A DNA stretch of 57,267 nucleotides from an uncultured Oscillibacter sp. Lineage in GTDB: Bacteria; Bacillota; Clostridia; Oscillospirales; Oscillospiraceae. Below, piece after piece: positions 34,036-42,668 of this stretch. The stretch spans positions 1 to 57,267 of the forward strand of contig NZ_CAJUBK010000009.1 in NCBI RefSeq assembly GCF_910584465.1, given 5' to 3'. The first letter of the stretch is position 1. Each line of letters starts with the position of its first letter. Made by a program: the position numbers and the translations under genes. Below the pieces are notes generated by a model. That model worked only from the letters and a program-made list of their open reading frames with translations, had not been told where the DNA came from and did no database searches.

Positions 34036-34655
34036 CCCCGCCTCGCCTCCCACTTTTTCAGGAAGGTCCTCCGGTGGGCCGGGCAGGGGCCGTATTCGTC
34101 CAGGGCGGCGTAGTGGGCCCTCGTGCCGTAGCCCTTGTTCCTGGCGAAGCGGTATTGGGGGTAGAGGGCGTCCAGCTCCCGGGAGACGTAGCGGTCCCGG
34201 CTGACCTTGGCCAGGATGGACGCCGCCGCGATGGAGGCGCTCTTCCCGTCCCCGCCGACGAGCGTGATGTGGGGCGCGGTGATGGAGACGCGGCTGCCGT
34301 GGTCCCGGTCGCCGTCGATCAGGCACAGGTCCGGCCCGGCGGGGAGGCCGTCGATGGCCCTCTGCATCGCCAGCATCCGGGCGTTCAGGATATCCATCTC
34401 GTCGATCTGCGCCTCCGTGACGGACGCGACGCTCCATGCCTCCGCCCGGGCGGTGATGAGATCATAAAGGGCCTCCCGCCTCTTCTCGGTCAGCTTCTTG
34501 GAATCGTCCAGGCCGGGGATCTCGATCCCCCTCGGCAGGATGACGGCGGCGGCGTACACCGGCCCCGCCAGGGGGCCCGCGCCCGCCTCGTCCACGCCGC
34601 AGATGCGCTCGAAGCCCTTATCCCACTGTTCCCGTTCCGGGGCCCACAGGTCCAT
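34032..34655 (-). CDS. rnhB: Ribonuclease HII
   Basis: The 207-aa enzyme removes ribonucleotides from DNA. Active-site carboxylates appear in GVDEAGAGPLAGPVYAAAV (Asp-Glu), LIDGDRD (Asp) and the SIAAASILAKVSRD block; the C-terminus RTFLKKW is typical. AAGGAGCG precedes the ATG. It overlaps the end of the membrane-protein gene by 38 nt. Confidence 0.96.
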   Translation of the reverse strand: MDLWAPEREQWDKGFERICGVDEAGAGPLAGPVYAAAVILPRGIEIPGLDDSKKLTEKRREALYDLITARAEAWSVASVTEAQIDEMDILNARMLAMQRAIDGLPAGPDLCLIDGDRDHGSRVSITAPHITLVGGDGKSASIAAASILAKVSRDRYVSRELDALYPQYRFARNKGYGTRAHYAALDEYGPCPAHRRTFLKKWEARRG

Positions 34656-35136
34656 CCGGCAGCGCTCCTTCCTTCATGGCCCGGCGGCGGAGCCGGGCGA
34701 CATACACGAGATGGAAAAGGCAGAACGAAGCTCCCATGCAGGTCCGGACCTCGGTCCCCGCCAGGGCCCGGAAGGGCCAGGAAAGGGCCGACAGCTGATG
34801 CACCGGCGTCACGAAGGACCAGATGACGAACACCAGCGCCGCCAGATCCGGCAGCGTCCAGTCCAGCAAAGCGCACAGGACCATCACGCCGTACATCCCG
34901 GTGCTGAAGCCCCAGGACCATTCCAAACTGCGCAGCAGCTCCGCTCCCCCGAAAAAGTACAGCCACATATCCAGCGCCAGCAGGCACAGGAGCCACAGCC
35001 CCAGGCCGGTCCAGGACCAGGCCGTGTAGTCATGGTACCCGTTCTCAAAGATCGCGCGGACGCCGGTATAGAGATGCAGGACCGCATACGCCGTCACCGC
35101 CGCCGCGCCGAGGGCCTTTCTCATCCTCCCACTCAT
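34618..35136 (-). CDS. Predicted membrane protein, 172 aa
   Basis: Four or so hydrophobic helices are visible: AAAVTAYAVLHLYTGV, GLGLWLLCLLALDMWLYF, GMYGVMVLCALL and LAALVFVIWSFVTPVHQL. The ATG at 35136 overlaps the rbgA stop (ATGA); an alternative is the Met at 35124. No family is recognised. It is inserted between rbgA and rnhB, which are adjacent in Bacillus. The C-terminal 13 codons overlap rnhB. Confidence 0.7.
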   Translation of the reverse strand: MSGRMRKALGAAAVTAYAVLHLYTGVRAIFENGYHDYTAWSWTGLGLWLLCLLALDMWLYFFGGAELLRSLEWSWGFSTGMYGVMVLCALLDWTLPDLAALVFVIWSFVTPVHQLSALSWPFRALAGTEVRTCMGASFCLFHLVYVARLRRRAMKEGALPDGPVGPGTGTVG

Positions 35137-36005
35137 CCCGGCAGCTCCAGTGTGAACCGCCCCAGCTTGCCGGAGCGGAACTCGTCCAGCAGGATCTTCG
35201 CCATCCGCTCCGTGTCCACCCCGCCGCCGGGGACGAGGAAGCCCCGCCGCCGCCCGGCGGCCTCCAGCAGGCGGTATCCGTAGGCCGCGTCGTCCTCCTC
35301 CCCGCCCCGGTCCGGGAGGGCCTGGAGCTTGTAGCCGGCCTGCAGGGCCTCCGGGTAGCGCCCTGCGAGGTACGCCATCAAATAGCATCCCAGGCCCTCC
35401 GTGTCCAGGATCTCGTCCTTCACCGCGCCGGTGAAGGCGAGGTGAAGGCCCACGTCCCGGCCGTCCAGCTTGGGCCAGAGGATGCCGGGGGTGTCCAGCA
35501 GCTCCAGCCCCTTATCGATGGGCACCCACTGCTTGGAGCGGGTCACGCCGGGACGGTCCTCCGCCCTGGCGGTCTTCCGGCCCGCGACCTTGTTGATGAA
35601 GGTGGACTTCCCCACGTTGGGGATGCCCAGGATCATCACCCGAACGACCCGGCCCGCCTGGCCCTTCTCCGCGTAGGCCCGGAGCTTGTCCGCCAGCAGC
35701 GCCCGGACGGCGGCGGGGAACTTCGCCGTGCCCGCGCCGCTCTTGGCGTCCGTCTCCAGCACGGCCCAGCCCGCCTCTTTGAAATGGGCCGCCCAGGCCC
35801 TCGTCGCCTCCCGGTCCGCCTGGTCCGCCCGGTTCAGCACCACCAGGCGGGGCTTCCCCGCCGTCAGGCCGTCCACGTCCGGGTCTTGGCTCGAGCGGGG
35901 GATGCGGGCGTCCAGGATCTGGCACACCGCGTCCACGTTCTTCAGCTGCTCCGCGATCATGCGGCGGGTCTTGGCCATGTGGCCGGGGTACCATTGGATC
36001 TCCAT
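35133..36005 (-). CDS. rbgA: Ribosome-biogenesis GTPase RbgA/YlqF
   Basis: The 290-aa circularly permuted GTPase is needed for late 50S assembly. It starts MEIQWYPGHMAKTRRM, the family hallmark, with permuted G motifs: G4 NRAD, G5-like DAKSGAG, G1 GIPNVGKST, G3 DTPGILWP. The start overlaps the lepB stop by one base. The frame that extends upstream to 36539 is a shadow of lepB. Position between a signal peptidase and rnhB matches Bacillus. Confidence 0.96.
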   Translation of the reverse strand: MEIQWYPGHMAKTRRMIAEQLKNVDAVCQILDARIPRSSQDPDVDGLTAGKPRLVVLNRADQADREATRAWAAHFKEAGWAVLETDAKSGAGTAKFPAAVRALLADKLRAYAEKGQAGRVVRVMILGIPNVGKSTFINKVAGRKTARAEDRPGVTRSKQWVPIDKGLELLDTPGILWPKLDGRDVGLHLAFTGAVKDEILDTEGLGCYLMAYLAGRYPEALQAGYKLQALPDRGGEEDDAAYGYRLLEAAGRRRGFLVPGGGVDTERMAKILLDEFRSGKLGRFTLELPG

Positions 36006-36595
36006 CAGCCGATCCCTCCGATCCGTCCGAATCCCCGTTCCCCCGTCACGGCGTCCGGGCCGGGGACGGCCAGGAACACCGCCCGGCCGATGATATAGCG
36101 CTCGTCCACCGTGCCCAGCCGCGCGTCCCGGCTGTCGGTGCTGTTGCTGCGGTTGTCCCCCATGACGAAGACGCTGCCCTCCGGCACCGTGAGGGGGAAC
36201 TCCGTCCCCTCCGCCGTGGAGGTCGGCCCGCTGACATAGTCCTCGCAGAGGCGCCGGCCGTCCACATAGACGGTCCCGGAGGCGAAGTCGATGTCCACCA
36301 CCTGCCCCCCGGTGGCGATGACCCGCTTGACGATGGGCGTGGGGAGGAAGCTCTCCTTCCGCAGGACCACGATGTCCCCCGGCCCATACCCGCCGCAGAG
36401 CATGGCGTCCAGCACCAGCAGCCGGTCCCCGTCCTGGAGGGTGGGGACCATGGAGCGGCCGTCCACGCCGATGAGCCGGATGCCGAAGGTGAAGACCAGC
36501 ACCACCGCCAGCACCGAGCCCACCAGCGCCTGGACCCACTCGTAGATCTCCCGGCGGCCTGCCCCGTCTCCCGCCCGGCCTATCTCTCCCCGCAT
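36005..36595 (-). CDS. lepB: Signal peptidase I (copy 1)
   Basis: The 196-aa membrane protease cleaves signal peptides. After one transmembrane helix (VQALVGSVLAVVLVFTFGI) come the catalytic Ser in GRSMVPTLQDGD and the Lys in PIVKRVIATGG, then VFVMGDNRSNSTDSRD. The ribosome site is weak. It lies 43 nt after a close paralogue. Confidence 0.94.
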   Translation of the reverse strand: MRGEIGRAGDGAGRREIYEWVQALVGSVLAVVLVFTFGIRLIGVDGRSMVPTLQDGDRLLVLDAMLCGGYGPGDIVVLRKESFLPTPIVKRVIATGGQVVDIDFASGTVYVDGRRLCEDYVSGPTSTAEGTEFPLTVPEGSVFVMGDNRSNSTDSRDARLGTVDERYIIGRAVFLAVPGPDAVTGERGFGRIGGIG

Positions 36596-36638
36596 ATCTA
36601 TGCGCCCGGTCCGGCCGTCTCCCGGCGCCGCCGGACGG

Positions 36639-37220
36639 TCACAGGGCCCCGATGCGGCCCCATTCCCGCATCCCCAGGCCCGCCGTCGGCCCCGGCAGCA
36701 GCAGGAACACCGCCCGGCCGATGACGCACCGGGCGTCCACCGCCCCCAGCTCCGGGGCGCGGCTGTCCCGGCTCTCGTTGCGGTTGTCGCCCATCAGGAA
36801 GACGCAGCCCTGCGGCACCGTGAGGGGGAACTCCGTCCCCTCCGCCAGGTAGGTGGCCTCCCGGATATAGGGCTCCTCCAGCGCTTCGCCGTCCACATAG
36901 ACGATCCCGGCACCGAAATCCACGTCCACGGTCTGCCCCCCGGTGGCGATGACCCGCTTGACGATGGGCTCGCCGTACTCGAAGGCGGCCTTGGCGGCGA
37001 TGACCACGTCCCCCCGCTCATACCCGCCGCACAGGGGGCTGTTCACCACCAGCAGCAGATCGCCGTTTTGCAGCGTCTCCCGCATCGATCCGCCGGACAC
37101 GCCCACCACCCGGATCCCGAAAGCGAACACCACCACCGCCGCCAGCACGGAGCACACCAGTGCCTGGGCCCACTCATAGAGCCCCCGGCCCGGCTGTCCC
37201 CTCCCCTTCTCATCAGGCAT
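36639..37220 (-). CDS. lepB: Signal peptidase I (copy 2)
   Basis: This 193-aa paralogue has the same layout: anchor helix AQALVCSVLAAVVVFAFGI, catalytic Ser in GGSMRETLQNGD, Lys in PIVKRVIATGG and the MGDNRNESRDSR box. The usual M-x-P after the Ser is changed to MRET. ATG 37220 follows GGGAGGG; the GTG at 37235 lies in the ribosome site. The two copies presumably differ in substrate preference. It is first in the lepB-lepB-rbgA-rnhB operon. Confidence 0.93.
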   Translation of the reverse strand: MPDEKGRGQPGRGLYEWAQALVCSVLAAVVVFAFGIRVVGVSGGSMRETLQNGDLLLVVNSPLCGGYERGDVVIAAKAAFEYGEPIVKRVIATGGQTVDVDFGAGIVYVDGEALEEPYIREATYLAEGTEFPLTVPQGCVFLMGDNRNESRDSRAPELGAVDARCVIGRAVFLLLPGPTAGLGMREWGRIGAL

Positions 37221-37260
37221 CGCGATCCCTCCCACGATCCAAAAGTTTTCGATCCGGCCC

Positions 37261-37289
37261 AGTATATCAAAAAAACGGAGGGATCACAA
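37261..37289 (-). promoter_or_regulatory. Promoter of the lepB-rbgA-rnhB-thrC operon
   Basis: On the minus strand TTGTGA (37289-37284) and TATACT (37266-37261) are 17 bp apart, 41 bp before the ATG of the first lepB. Confidence 0.75.
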
Positions 37290-37340
37290 GGGGTATTTCA
37301 AAAAAGTCCTCCGGTGCGGATACTTTTTCCCTTCCAGAGA

Positions 37341-37369
37341 TTGCACTTTCCAAGATCTCGTGGTAAACT
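37341..37369 (+). promoter_or_regulatory. Promoter of trpS
   Basis: TTGCAC (37341-37346) and TAAACT (37364-37369) are spaced 17 bp, 55 bp before the trpS ATG. I see no T-box-like conserved element in the short leader, although a GGGCCCCGGGGCC-type palindrome is present. Confidence 0.75.
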
Positions 37370-37424
37370 AGCAAAGATCCAATCTCGCCCCGGGGCCCCG
37401 GGGCCGAATATCGAGGTGTGTACC

Positions 37425-38426
37425 ATGGAAAACGCGAAGAAGAGGATCCTCAGCGGCATCCAGCCCTCCGGCGACCTGACGTTAGGCTCCTACCTGGGCG
37501 CCATCCGGAACTGGGCCGCCCTGGCTGACGAATATGACTGCTATTATATGATGGCCGACCTCCACACCCTGACGGTGCGCCAGGTCCCCGCCGAGCTCCG
37601 CCGCCATACCCTCACCCAGGTGGCGGCTTACATCGCCTGCGGCCTGGACCCGGAGAGGAACGTCCTCTTCATCCAGTCCCACGTCCCCGCCCACGCCCAG
37701 CTGGCCTGGGTGCTGGACTGCTACACCATGTTCGGCGAGCTGGGCCGCATGACCCAGTTCAAGGACAAATCCGCCAAGAACGCCGACAACATCAACGCCG
37801 GCCTCTTCACCTACCCCGCCCTCATGGCGGCGGACATCCTCCTCTACCAGGCGGACCTGGTGCCCGTGGGCGGCGACCAGAAGCAGCACGTGGAGATCTG
37901 CCGGGACATCGCGGGCCGCTTCAACGGGCTCTACGGCGACGTCTTCAAGATCCCGGAGCCCTATATCCCCCAGGTGGGGGCCAGGGTCATGAGCCTCACC
38001 TCCCCCGAGAGCAAGATGTCCAAGTCCGACAAAGACCCGGGCGGCTGCGTCTACCTGCTGGAAAGGCCCGAGGACATCCTGCGCAAGTTCAAGAAGGCCG
38101 TGACGGACTCCGACGCCTGCGTGCGCTACGATCCGTCGGGCAAGCCCGGCGTCTCGAACCTCATGCAGATCTATGCCGCCGCCACCGGCAGGTCCTTCGA
38201 GGCCATCGAGGCCGAGTTCAGCGGGAAGGGCTACGGCGACTTCAAGAAGACCGTGGGCGAGGCCGTGGTGGAGCTCCTCCGGCCCATCCGGGAGGAGACC
38301 GAGCGGCTGCTGGCCGACAAGGCGTACCTGGAGAGCGTCTACCGCGCCGGCGCGGAGCGCGCCGCCCGTACCGCCGACCGGACCCTCTCCAAGGTCTACA
38401 AGAAGGTGGGCCTCCTGGCCCGGTAA
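37425..38426 (+). CDS. trpS: Tryptophanyl-tRNA synthetase
   Basis: The 333-aa class I synthetase charges tRNA-Trp. HIGH-like PSGDLTLGSYLGAIRNW at the N-terminus and KMSKS-type SKMSKSD are present, plus MADLHTLTVR and PVGGDQKQHVEICRDIA for Trp and AMP binding. The ATG at 37425 begins the family sequence; the open frame upstream is a shadow of the lepB genes. GAGGTG precedes it. Confidence 0.96.
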   Translation: MENAKKRILSGIQPSGDLTLGSYLGAIRNWAALADEYDCYYMMADLHTLTVRQVPAELRRHTLTQVAAYIACGLDPERNVLFIQSHVPAHAQLAWVLDCYTMFGELGRMTQFKDKSAKNADNINAGLFTYPALMAADILLYQADLVPVGGDQKQHVEICRDIAGRFNGLYGDVFKIPEPYIPQVGARVMSLTSPESKMSKSDKDPGGCVYLLERPEDILRKFKKAVTDSDACVRYDPSGKPGVSNLMQIYAAATGRSFEAIEAEFSGKGYGDFKKTVGEAVVELLRPIREETERLLADKAYLESVYRAGAERAARTADRTLSKVYKKVGLLAR

Positions 38427-38437
38427 GGAGGAACGGC

Positions 38438-39598
38438 ATGCCCTTAGACAACCAGCTGATCGCCTACGTGGCCCTCGCCCTGCTGGCGGCGTTGGTCATC
38501 AGCTTCCTCATGACCCCCGTGGTCCGCACCTTCGCCTATAAGATCGGGGCGGTGGACGTGCCCAAGGACGCCCGCCGGATGCACAAGGTGCCCATCCCCC
38601 GCCTGGGCGGGCTGGCCATCTTCATCGGCTTCATGATCAGCGTCCTCATCCTGGGCGGCGTCCCGGGGAACCGGGAGCTCCAGAGCATCCTGCTGGGCTC
38701 CGTCATCATCGTGGTGCTGGGCGTGGTGGACGACATCATGGCCCTGCCCGCCATGCTGAAGTTCGTGGTGCAGATCGGCGCCGCCCTGATCCCCGCCATG
38801 AGCGGCGTGGTCATCCAGGCGTTCTCCAACCCCAACGTCTTCTCCAGCAGCCTGTACTGGGTGCTGGGGCCGCTGTCCGTCCCCTTCACGGTGCTGTGGA
38901 TCGTGGCCATCACCAACGCCGTGAACCTCATCGACGGGCTGGACGGACTGGCCAACGGCGTCTCCGCCATCTCGGCCACCACCATGCTGGTCATCGCCCT
39001 GCTCGCCTCCGAGGCGGAGGTCGCCATCGTCATGGCGGCCCTGGTGGGGGCCTGCGTGGGCTTCATGCCCTACAACCTCAACCCCGCCAAGATGTTCATG
39101 GGGGACACCGGGGCCACCTTCCTGGGCTATATCCTGGCCACCATGTCCATCCAGGGGCTGTTCAAGTTCTATGCGGTGATCTCCTTCGCCGTGCCCTTCC
39201 TCATCCTGGGCCTGCCCATCTTCGACACGGCCTTCGCCTTCATCCGGCGCATCGCCCACGGGCAGAGCCCCATGCACGCCGACCGGGGGCACATCCACCA
39301 CCGGCTCATCGACATGGGCCTGAGCCAGAAGCAGGCCGTGGCCACGCTGTACGTCATCTCCGCCATGCTGGGCCTCTCCGCCGTGGTGCTGACCACGGGG
39401 GGGGAGCAAAAGGCCATGCTGTTCTTCCTGGCCCTTTGCATCGTGGCGGCGGTCGCCGCCCGGGTGGTGTTCCCCAAGGAGATCCGGGAGGAGCTCCATG
39501 AGGAGATCGAGGGGTTCAAAGAGTTGGGACAGCACGGCGGGCCGGCCCTCCCGGAGGCGGGGGAGGCCGGCGCCCCCGGCGGGGACGAGCCTTCCTGA
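38438..39598 (+). CDS. wecA: WecA/TagO-type undecaprenyl-phosphate sugar-1-phosphate transferase
   Basis: The 386-aa integral membrane enzyme has about ten helices and the family motifs VDVPKDARRMHKVPIPRLGG, VVDDIMALPA (Asp-Asp), NAVNLIDGLDGLANG, MGDTGATFLGY and the cytosolic ADRGHIHHRLIDMGLS. It attaches a GlcNAc-1-phosphate type sugar to the lipid carrier, the first step of wall polysaccharide or teichoic acid synthesis. GGAGG precedes the ATG, 11 nt after trpS. The C-terminal tail is acidic and Gly-rich. wecB next door supplies the epimerised sugar nucleotide. Confidence 0.93.
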   Translation: MPLDNQLIAYVALALLAALVISFLMTPVVRTFAYKIGAVDVPKDARRMHKVPIPRLGGLAIFIGFMISVLILGGVPGNRELQSILLGSVIIVVLGVVDDIMALPAMLKFVVQIGAALIPAMSGVVIQAFSNPNVFSSSLYWVLGPLSVPFTVLWIVAITNAVNLIDGLDGLANGVSAISATTMLVIALLASEAEVAIVMAALVGACVGFMPYNLNPAKMFMGDTGATFLGYILATMSIQGLFKFYAVISFAVPFLILGLPIFDTAFAFIRRIAHGQSPMHADRGHIHHRLIDMGLSQKQAVATLYVISAMLGLSAVVLTTGGEQKAMLFFLALCIVAAVAARVVFPKEIREELHEEIEGFKELGQHGGPALPEAGEAGAPGGDEPS

Positions 39599-39681
39599 AC
39601 GCGCCCCGCCCGCCGCGGGGCTTCAAGCCCGGGACAACGTTCTTTTGAGCCTCCCCCCAGGGGGAGGACGAGGAGGAGTGA

Positions 39682-40833
39682 ATGGACAAGCTGCGTATCA
39701 TGAGCGTCTTCGGCACCCGGCCGGAGGCCGTCAAAATGTGCCCCCTGGTGAAGGAGCTGGCCTCCCGGCCCGGCATCGAGAGCCTCTGCTGCGTCACCGC
39801 CCAGCACCGGCAGATGCTGGACTCCGTGCTGGAGGTCTTCGGCGTCGTGCCCGACTGGGACCTGGACATCATGACCCCCCGGCAGACCCTCTCCGGCATC
39901 ACCAGCCGATGCCTCCTGGGCATGGACGAAGTCATCGACGCCCTGGCGCCGGACATGATCCTGGTCCACGGGGACACGTCCACCACCTTCGCCGGGGCCC
40001 TCTCCGCCTTCTACCACCGGGTGGCCGTGGGCCACGTGGAGGCGGGCCTGCGGACCTATGACAAATACGCCCCCTTCCCGGAGGAGATGGACCGGGTGCT
40101 GACCTCCGGCATCGCGGACATGCACTTCTGCCCCACCGCCGGGAACCGGGAGAACCTGATCCGGGAGGGCCGGGATCCGGCGGGCATCTTCATCACCGGC
40201 AACACCGTCATCGACGCGCTCCGGACCACCGTCCGGGCGGACTACCGCTTCTCCACGGAAGAGCTGGACCGCCTGCCCTACGGGGAGAAGAAGATCGTCC
40301 TGGTCACCTGCCACCGGCGGGAGAACTACGGCGAGCCCCTGAAGGACATCTGCCTGGCCCTCCGGCAGATCGCCGAGGAAGACCCGGACGTGGAGCTGGT
40401 CTACCCCGTCCACCTCAGCCCCGTGGTCCGGGAGGCCGTGGATAAGTACCTCCGGGGCGCGCCCAGGGTCCACCTCATCGACCCCCTCCCCGCCGACGAG
40501 ATGCACAACCTCATGGCCCGCTGCTACCTGGTGCTGACGGACTCCGGGGGCCTCCAGGAGGAAGCCCCCGCCCTGGGCAAGCCGGTGCTGGTCCTCCGGC
40601 GGGAGACGGAGCGGCCCGAGGCCGTGGCCGCCGGGACGGTGAAGCTGGCCGGCGTGGTGCGGGAGGACATCGTCGCCATGGCGGAGCGGCTGATCCGGGA
40701 CCGGGACGCATACGACGCCATGGCCCACGCCGTGAACCCTTACGGCGACGGGGACGCCTGCCGCCGCATCGCCGACGCCATCGAATGGCGCTACGGCCTC
40801 CGGTCCCGGCGGCCCGCCGACTACGAGGCGTGA
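39682..40833 (+). CDS. wecB: UDP-N-acetylglucosamine 2-epimerase
   Basis: The 383-aa enzyme interconverts UDP-GlcNAc and UDP-ManNAc. Visible: VFGTRPEAVKMCPLVKEL, VTAQHRQMLD, LVHGDTSTTFAGALSAF, VGHVEAGLRTYDKYAPFPEEMDR, CHRRENYG and LTDSGGLQEEAPALGKPVLVLRRETERPEA. AGGAGG precedes the ATG. With the WecA-like transferase it suggests ManNAc-containing wall polymer synthesis. Confidence 0.96.
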   Translation: MDKLRIMSVFGTRPEAVKMCPLVKELASRPGIESLCCVTAQHRQMLDSVLEVFGVVPDWDLDIMTPRQTLSGITSRCLLGMDEVIDALAPDMILVHGDTSTTFAGALSAFYHRVAVGHVEAGLRTYDKYAPFPEEMDRVLTSGIADMHFCPTAGNRENLIREGRDPAGIFITGNTVIDALRTTVRADYRFSTEELDRLPYGEKKIVLVTCHRRENYGEPLKDICLALRQIAEEDPDVELVYPVHLSPVVREAVDKYLRGAPRVHLIDPLPADEMHNLMARCYLVLTDSGGLQEEAPALGKPVLVLRRETERPEAVAAGTVKLAGVVREDIVAMAERLIRDRDAYDAMAHAVNPYGDGDACRRIADAIEWRYGLRSRRPADYEA

Positions 40834-40834
40834 T

Positions 40835-41620
40835 GTGGACAAGCAGAAGCTGAATTGGATCACCTGGGCCGTCCTGGCCCTGGCCATCGTGCTGGCGGCG
40901 CTGATGCTGGGAGGCAGCCTCAGCCGCACCGCCCGCATCACCCTCCCCTCCTCCGACCCCCCCAGGGACCCCGCCGCCGGGGACGGCGGCTCCCCCTCCG
41001 GGGCGCTGACCGTGGTGGAGATCGCCCCGGAGACCGTCCAGGCGGCCATATACAGCTTGTCCAGGCCGGAGAGCTACGGACGGAGCATGACCATCGAATA
41101 CCTCTGGGACGGCGGCGGCGGCACGCTGGAGCTCTACACCATCGTCCGGGGGGGATGGACCCGCGTGGACCGGGGCCTGCCCGGCGGGCAGACCCGGATC
41201 AGCATCACCAACGGCGACGAGACCTATATCTGGTACGGCTACGGCCATGACGCGGAGGTCCTGGCCGTGCCGGCGGGGGACATCTCCGCCGACGCGGAGC
41301 AGTCCATCCCCACTTATGAGGATATCCTGGACCTGCCTGTGGACGATATCCTCCTCGCGGACTACCGGCCCTTGGACGCGCTGACCTGCATCTACGTGGA
41401 GACGGCGGAGGACGCCGCGGGCTATACCACCCGTTACTGGGTCAGCGTGGAGAACGGCCTGCTGGTCCAGGCGGAGCGCCTGCTGGACGGGGAGGCCGTG
41501 TACCGGATGACCTCCCTGTACGTGGACCAGACGGAGTATGACGCCTCCCGGTTCACCCTGCCGGACGGCACGGTGCTTTTGGACGAGGACACAGCGGAGC
41601 CGATGGCGCCCATGGGATAG
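40835..41620 (+). CDS. Membrane-anchored extracellular protein, unknown
   Basis: The GTG at 40835 lies one base after the wecB stop with GAGG upstream. After a single N-terminal helix (ITWAVLALAIVLAALMLGG) the 240-residue body is beta-rich, with repeating Tyr/Trp/Thr strands (MTIEYLWDGGGGTLELYTIVRGGWTRVDRG, ITNGDETYIWYGYGHD). The pattern is reminiscent of the LolA/LppX half-barrel, but this is a guess. Operon position suggests a cell-envelope role. Confidence 0.7.
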   Translation: MDKQKLNWITWAVLALAIVLAALMLGGSLSRTARITLPSSDPPRDPAAGDGGSPSGALTVVEIAPETVQAAIYSLSRPESYGRSMTIEYLWDGGGGTLELYTIVRGGWTRVDRGLPGGQTRISITNGDETYIWYGYGHDAEVLAVPAGDISADAEQSIPTYEDILDLPVDDILLADYRPLDALTCIYVETAEDAAGYTTRYWVSVENGLLVQAERLLDGEAVYRMTSLYVDQTEYDASRFTLPDGTVLLDEDTAEPMAPMG

Positions 41621-41655
41621 GCTGGCGGAAGGTCCGAAAAACTGATCGATCCAAA

Positions 41656-41720
41656 ACGAGAGGGGCCCGGGAAGGGCCCCTCTTTCGAAAGCCTGGGAGG
41701 ACGGGACGCCCCGTCCTCCC
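41656..41720. terminator. Double hairpin between converging genes
   Basis: A 10-bp stem (41659-41668 / 41674-41683) with GGGAA loop and trailing TTTCG can stop the plus-strand operon; an 11-bp stem (41695-41705 / 41710-41720) follows. Read in reverse, the first hairpin has the same stem and CTTCC-type loop as the dispersed 54-bp repeat but lacks its tail. Confidence 0.7.
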
Positions 41721-41726
41721 TCTCGT

Positions 41727-42209
41727 TCACAAGATCAGCAGCAGCCCCAGGGCCACCAGCAGCTCCTCGTCCGCCTCCTCCCGGAAGAGGAAGAACAGCA
41801 GGGCCAGCACCAGCAGGTCCCCGGTGTCCACGCGGTCCATATGGAACTGGTCCAGGAGATGGCGCAAAAAGCCGGTGAGGCCGTCCGTGGGCCGTCCGCC
41901 AGGCGGCGGACCGCCCGGCGGACGGCCTGGGCCATGGGGCGGCCCCCCTCCCGGAGGCGCTCCGGCGGCGGACGGGCCGTTCGGAGGCGGAGGGCCCGGG
42001 GGCGGCCCCCCCCCGGGAGGCCCCCCTCCGGGAGGAGGACCGCTGGGGGGAGGTCCGCCGGGAGGCGGTCCACTGGGGGGAGGTCCGCCGGGAGGAGGAC
42101 CGCTGTGCGGCGGCGGCCCCCCCGGTGCAGCCCCGCCGGGAGGAGGCGCGCCCTCCTCGGGGATGCGGGTATAGCTGCCGTTGTCGTTGCGGATATAGCG
42201 GTTATACAT
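41727..42209 (-). CDS. Pro/Gly-rich repeat protein with hydrophobic C-terminus
   Basis: The 160-aa protein has three parts: a short polar head MYNRYIRNDNGSYTRIPEEG, a Pro/Gly region of about 85 residues built on PPPSGPPPGG-type 10-residue units, and a C-terminal segment DTGDLLVLALLFFLFREEADEELLVALGLLLIL. The last pattern recurs in small clostridial proteins of unknown role, some spore-associated (from memory, uncertain). GGGAGGG precedes the ATG. It is the third gene of a coupled trio. Its coding sequence is a GC-rich minisatellite prone to length change. Confidence 0.7.
   Translation of the reverse strand: MYNRYIRNDNGSYTRIPEEGAPPPGGAAPGGPPPHSGPPPGGPPPSGPPPGGPPPSGPPPGGGPPGGGPPPGPPPPNGPSAAGAPPGGGPPHGPGRPPGGPPPGGRPTDGLTGFLRHLLDQFHMDRVDTGDLLVLALLFFLFREEADEELLVALGLLLIL
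41890..42140. repeat. GC-rich coding minisatellite
   Basis: The stretch is built from imperfect tandem units of about 30 bp encoding PPPSGPPPGG, with shorter 9-15-bp derivatives on both sides. It lies fully inside the Pro/Gly-rich gene and keeps its frame. Confidence 0.75.
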
Positions 42210-42212
42210 GCC

Positions 42213-42647
42213 TCAGCCCTCCCATCCCGAAAGGAACTTCTTCCCCAGGTGGAACAGCCGCGCCAGCTGGAGCGCCCGCTCGATCTTGTCCTGCCGGTCC
42301 CGCTTCAGATAGGGCCGCAGGGCATAGAGCAGGTTTCGGGCGTTGGAGTCCCGCTGGCCCCCCAGCTCCTGGATCACGGGCAGCAGCCGGGAGAGGAGCT
42401 TCGGGTCCAGCCCGCCTGTCAGGGAGGACAGCAGGTCCCCTCCGCCCCCCATGGGGGGCGGAGGAGGCGTCTGCGGCGGCGGCGAGCCCCAGCCCGGCGG
42501 AGGCGGGGCGCTGGGCTGCTGGGGCGGGGGGGCAGGCTGCTGCGCTCCCGGCGCGCCCCCGCCCAGGGACTGGGCCAGCTGCATGATCTGGGACATCGCG
42601 CTGGGATCGGACAGGATACTGTTCAGCTTCTCGTCGAATTCCGCCAT
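42213..42647 (-). CDS. Helical protein with Pro-rich linker, unknown
   Basis: The 144-aa protein has an N-terminal helix MAEFDEKLNSILSDPSAMSQIMQLAQSLG, a Pro/Gln/Gly linker of about 40 residues, and a C-terminal helical part (LDPKLLSRLLPVIQEL...LLYALRPYLKRDRQDKIERALQLARLFHLGKKF). The DPxAM-QIM-L pattern resembles the short helical DP/STI1-type modules, as does the downstream partner; this is a pattern impression only. It ends three bases before the Pro/Gly-rich gene start. Confidence 0.65.
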   Translation of the reverse strand: MAEFDEKLNSILSDPSAMSQIMQLAQSLGGGAPGAQQPAPPPQQPSAPPPPGWGSPPPQTPPPPPMGGGGDLLSSLTGGLDPKLLSRLLPVIQELGGQRDSNARNLLYALRPYLKRDRQDKIERALQLARLFHLGKKFLSGWEG

Positions 42648-42668
42648 ACGGCCGGCCCCCTCCCCTCG

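Noticed and set aside
37370..37424. T-box riboswitch before trpS
   Set aside because: The leader is only about 50 nt and lacks the T-box sequence and specifier-loop structure.
41890..42140. CRISPR-like repeat array
   Set aside because: The periodicity is a coding Pro/Gly minisatellite inside one frame; the units lack unique spacers and there are no cas genes.
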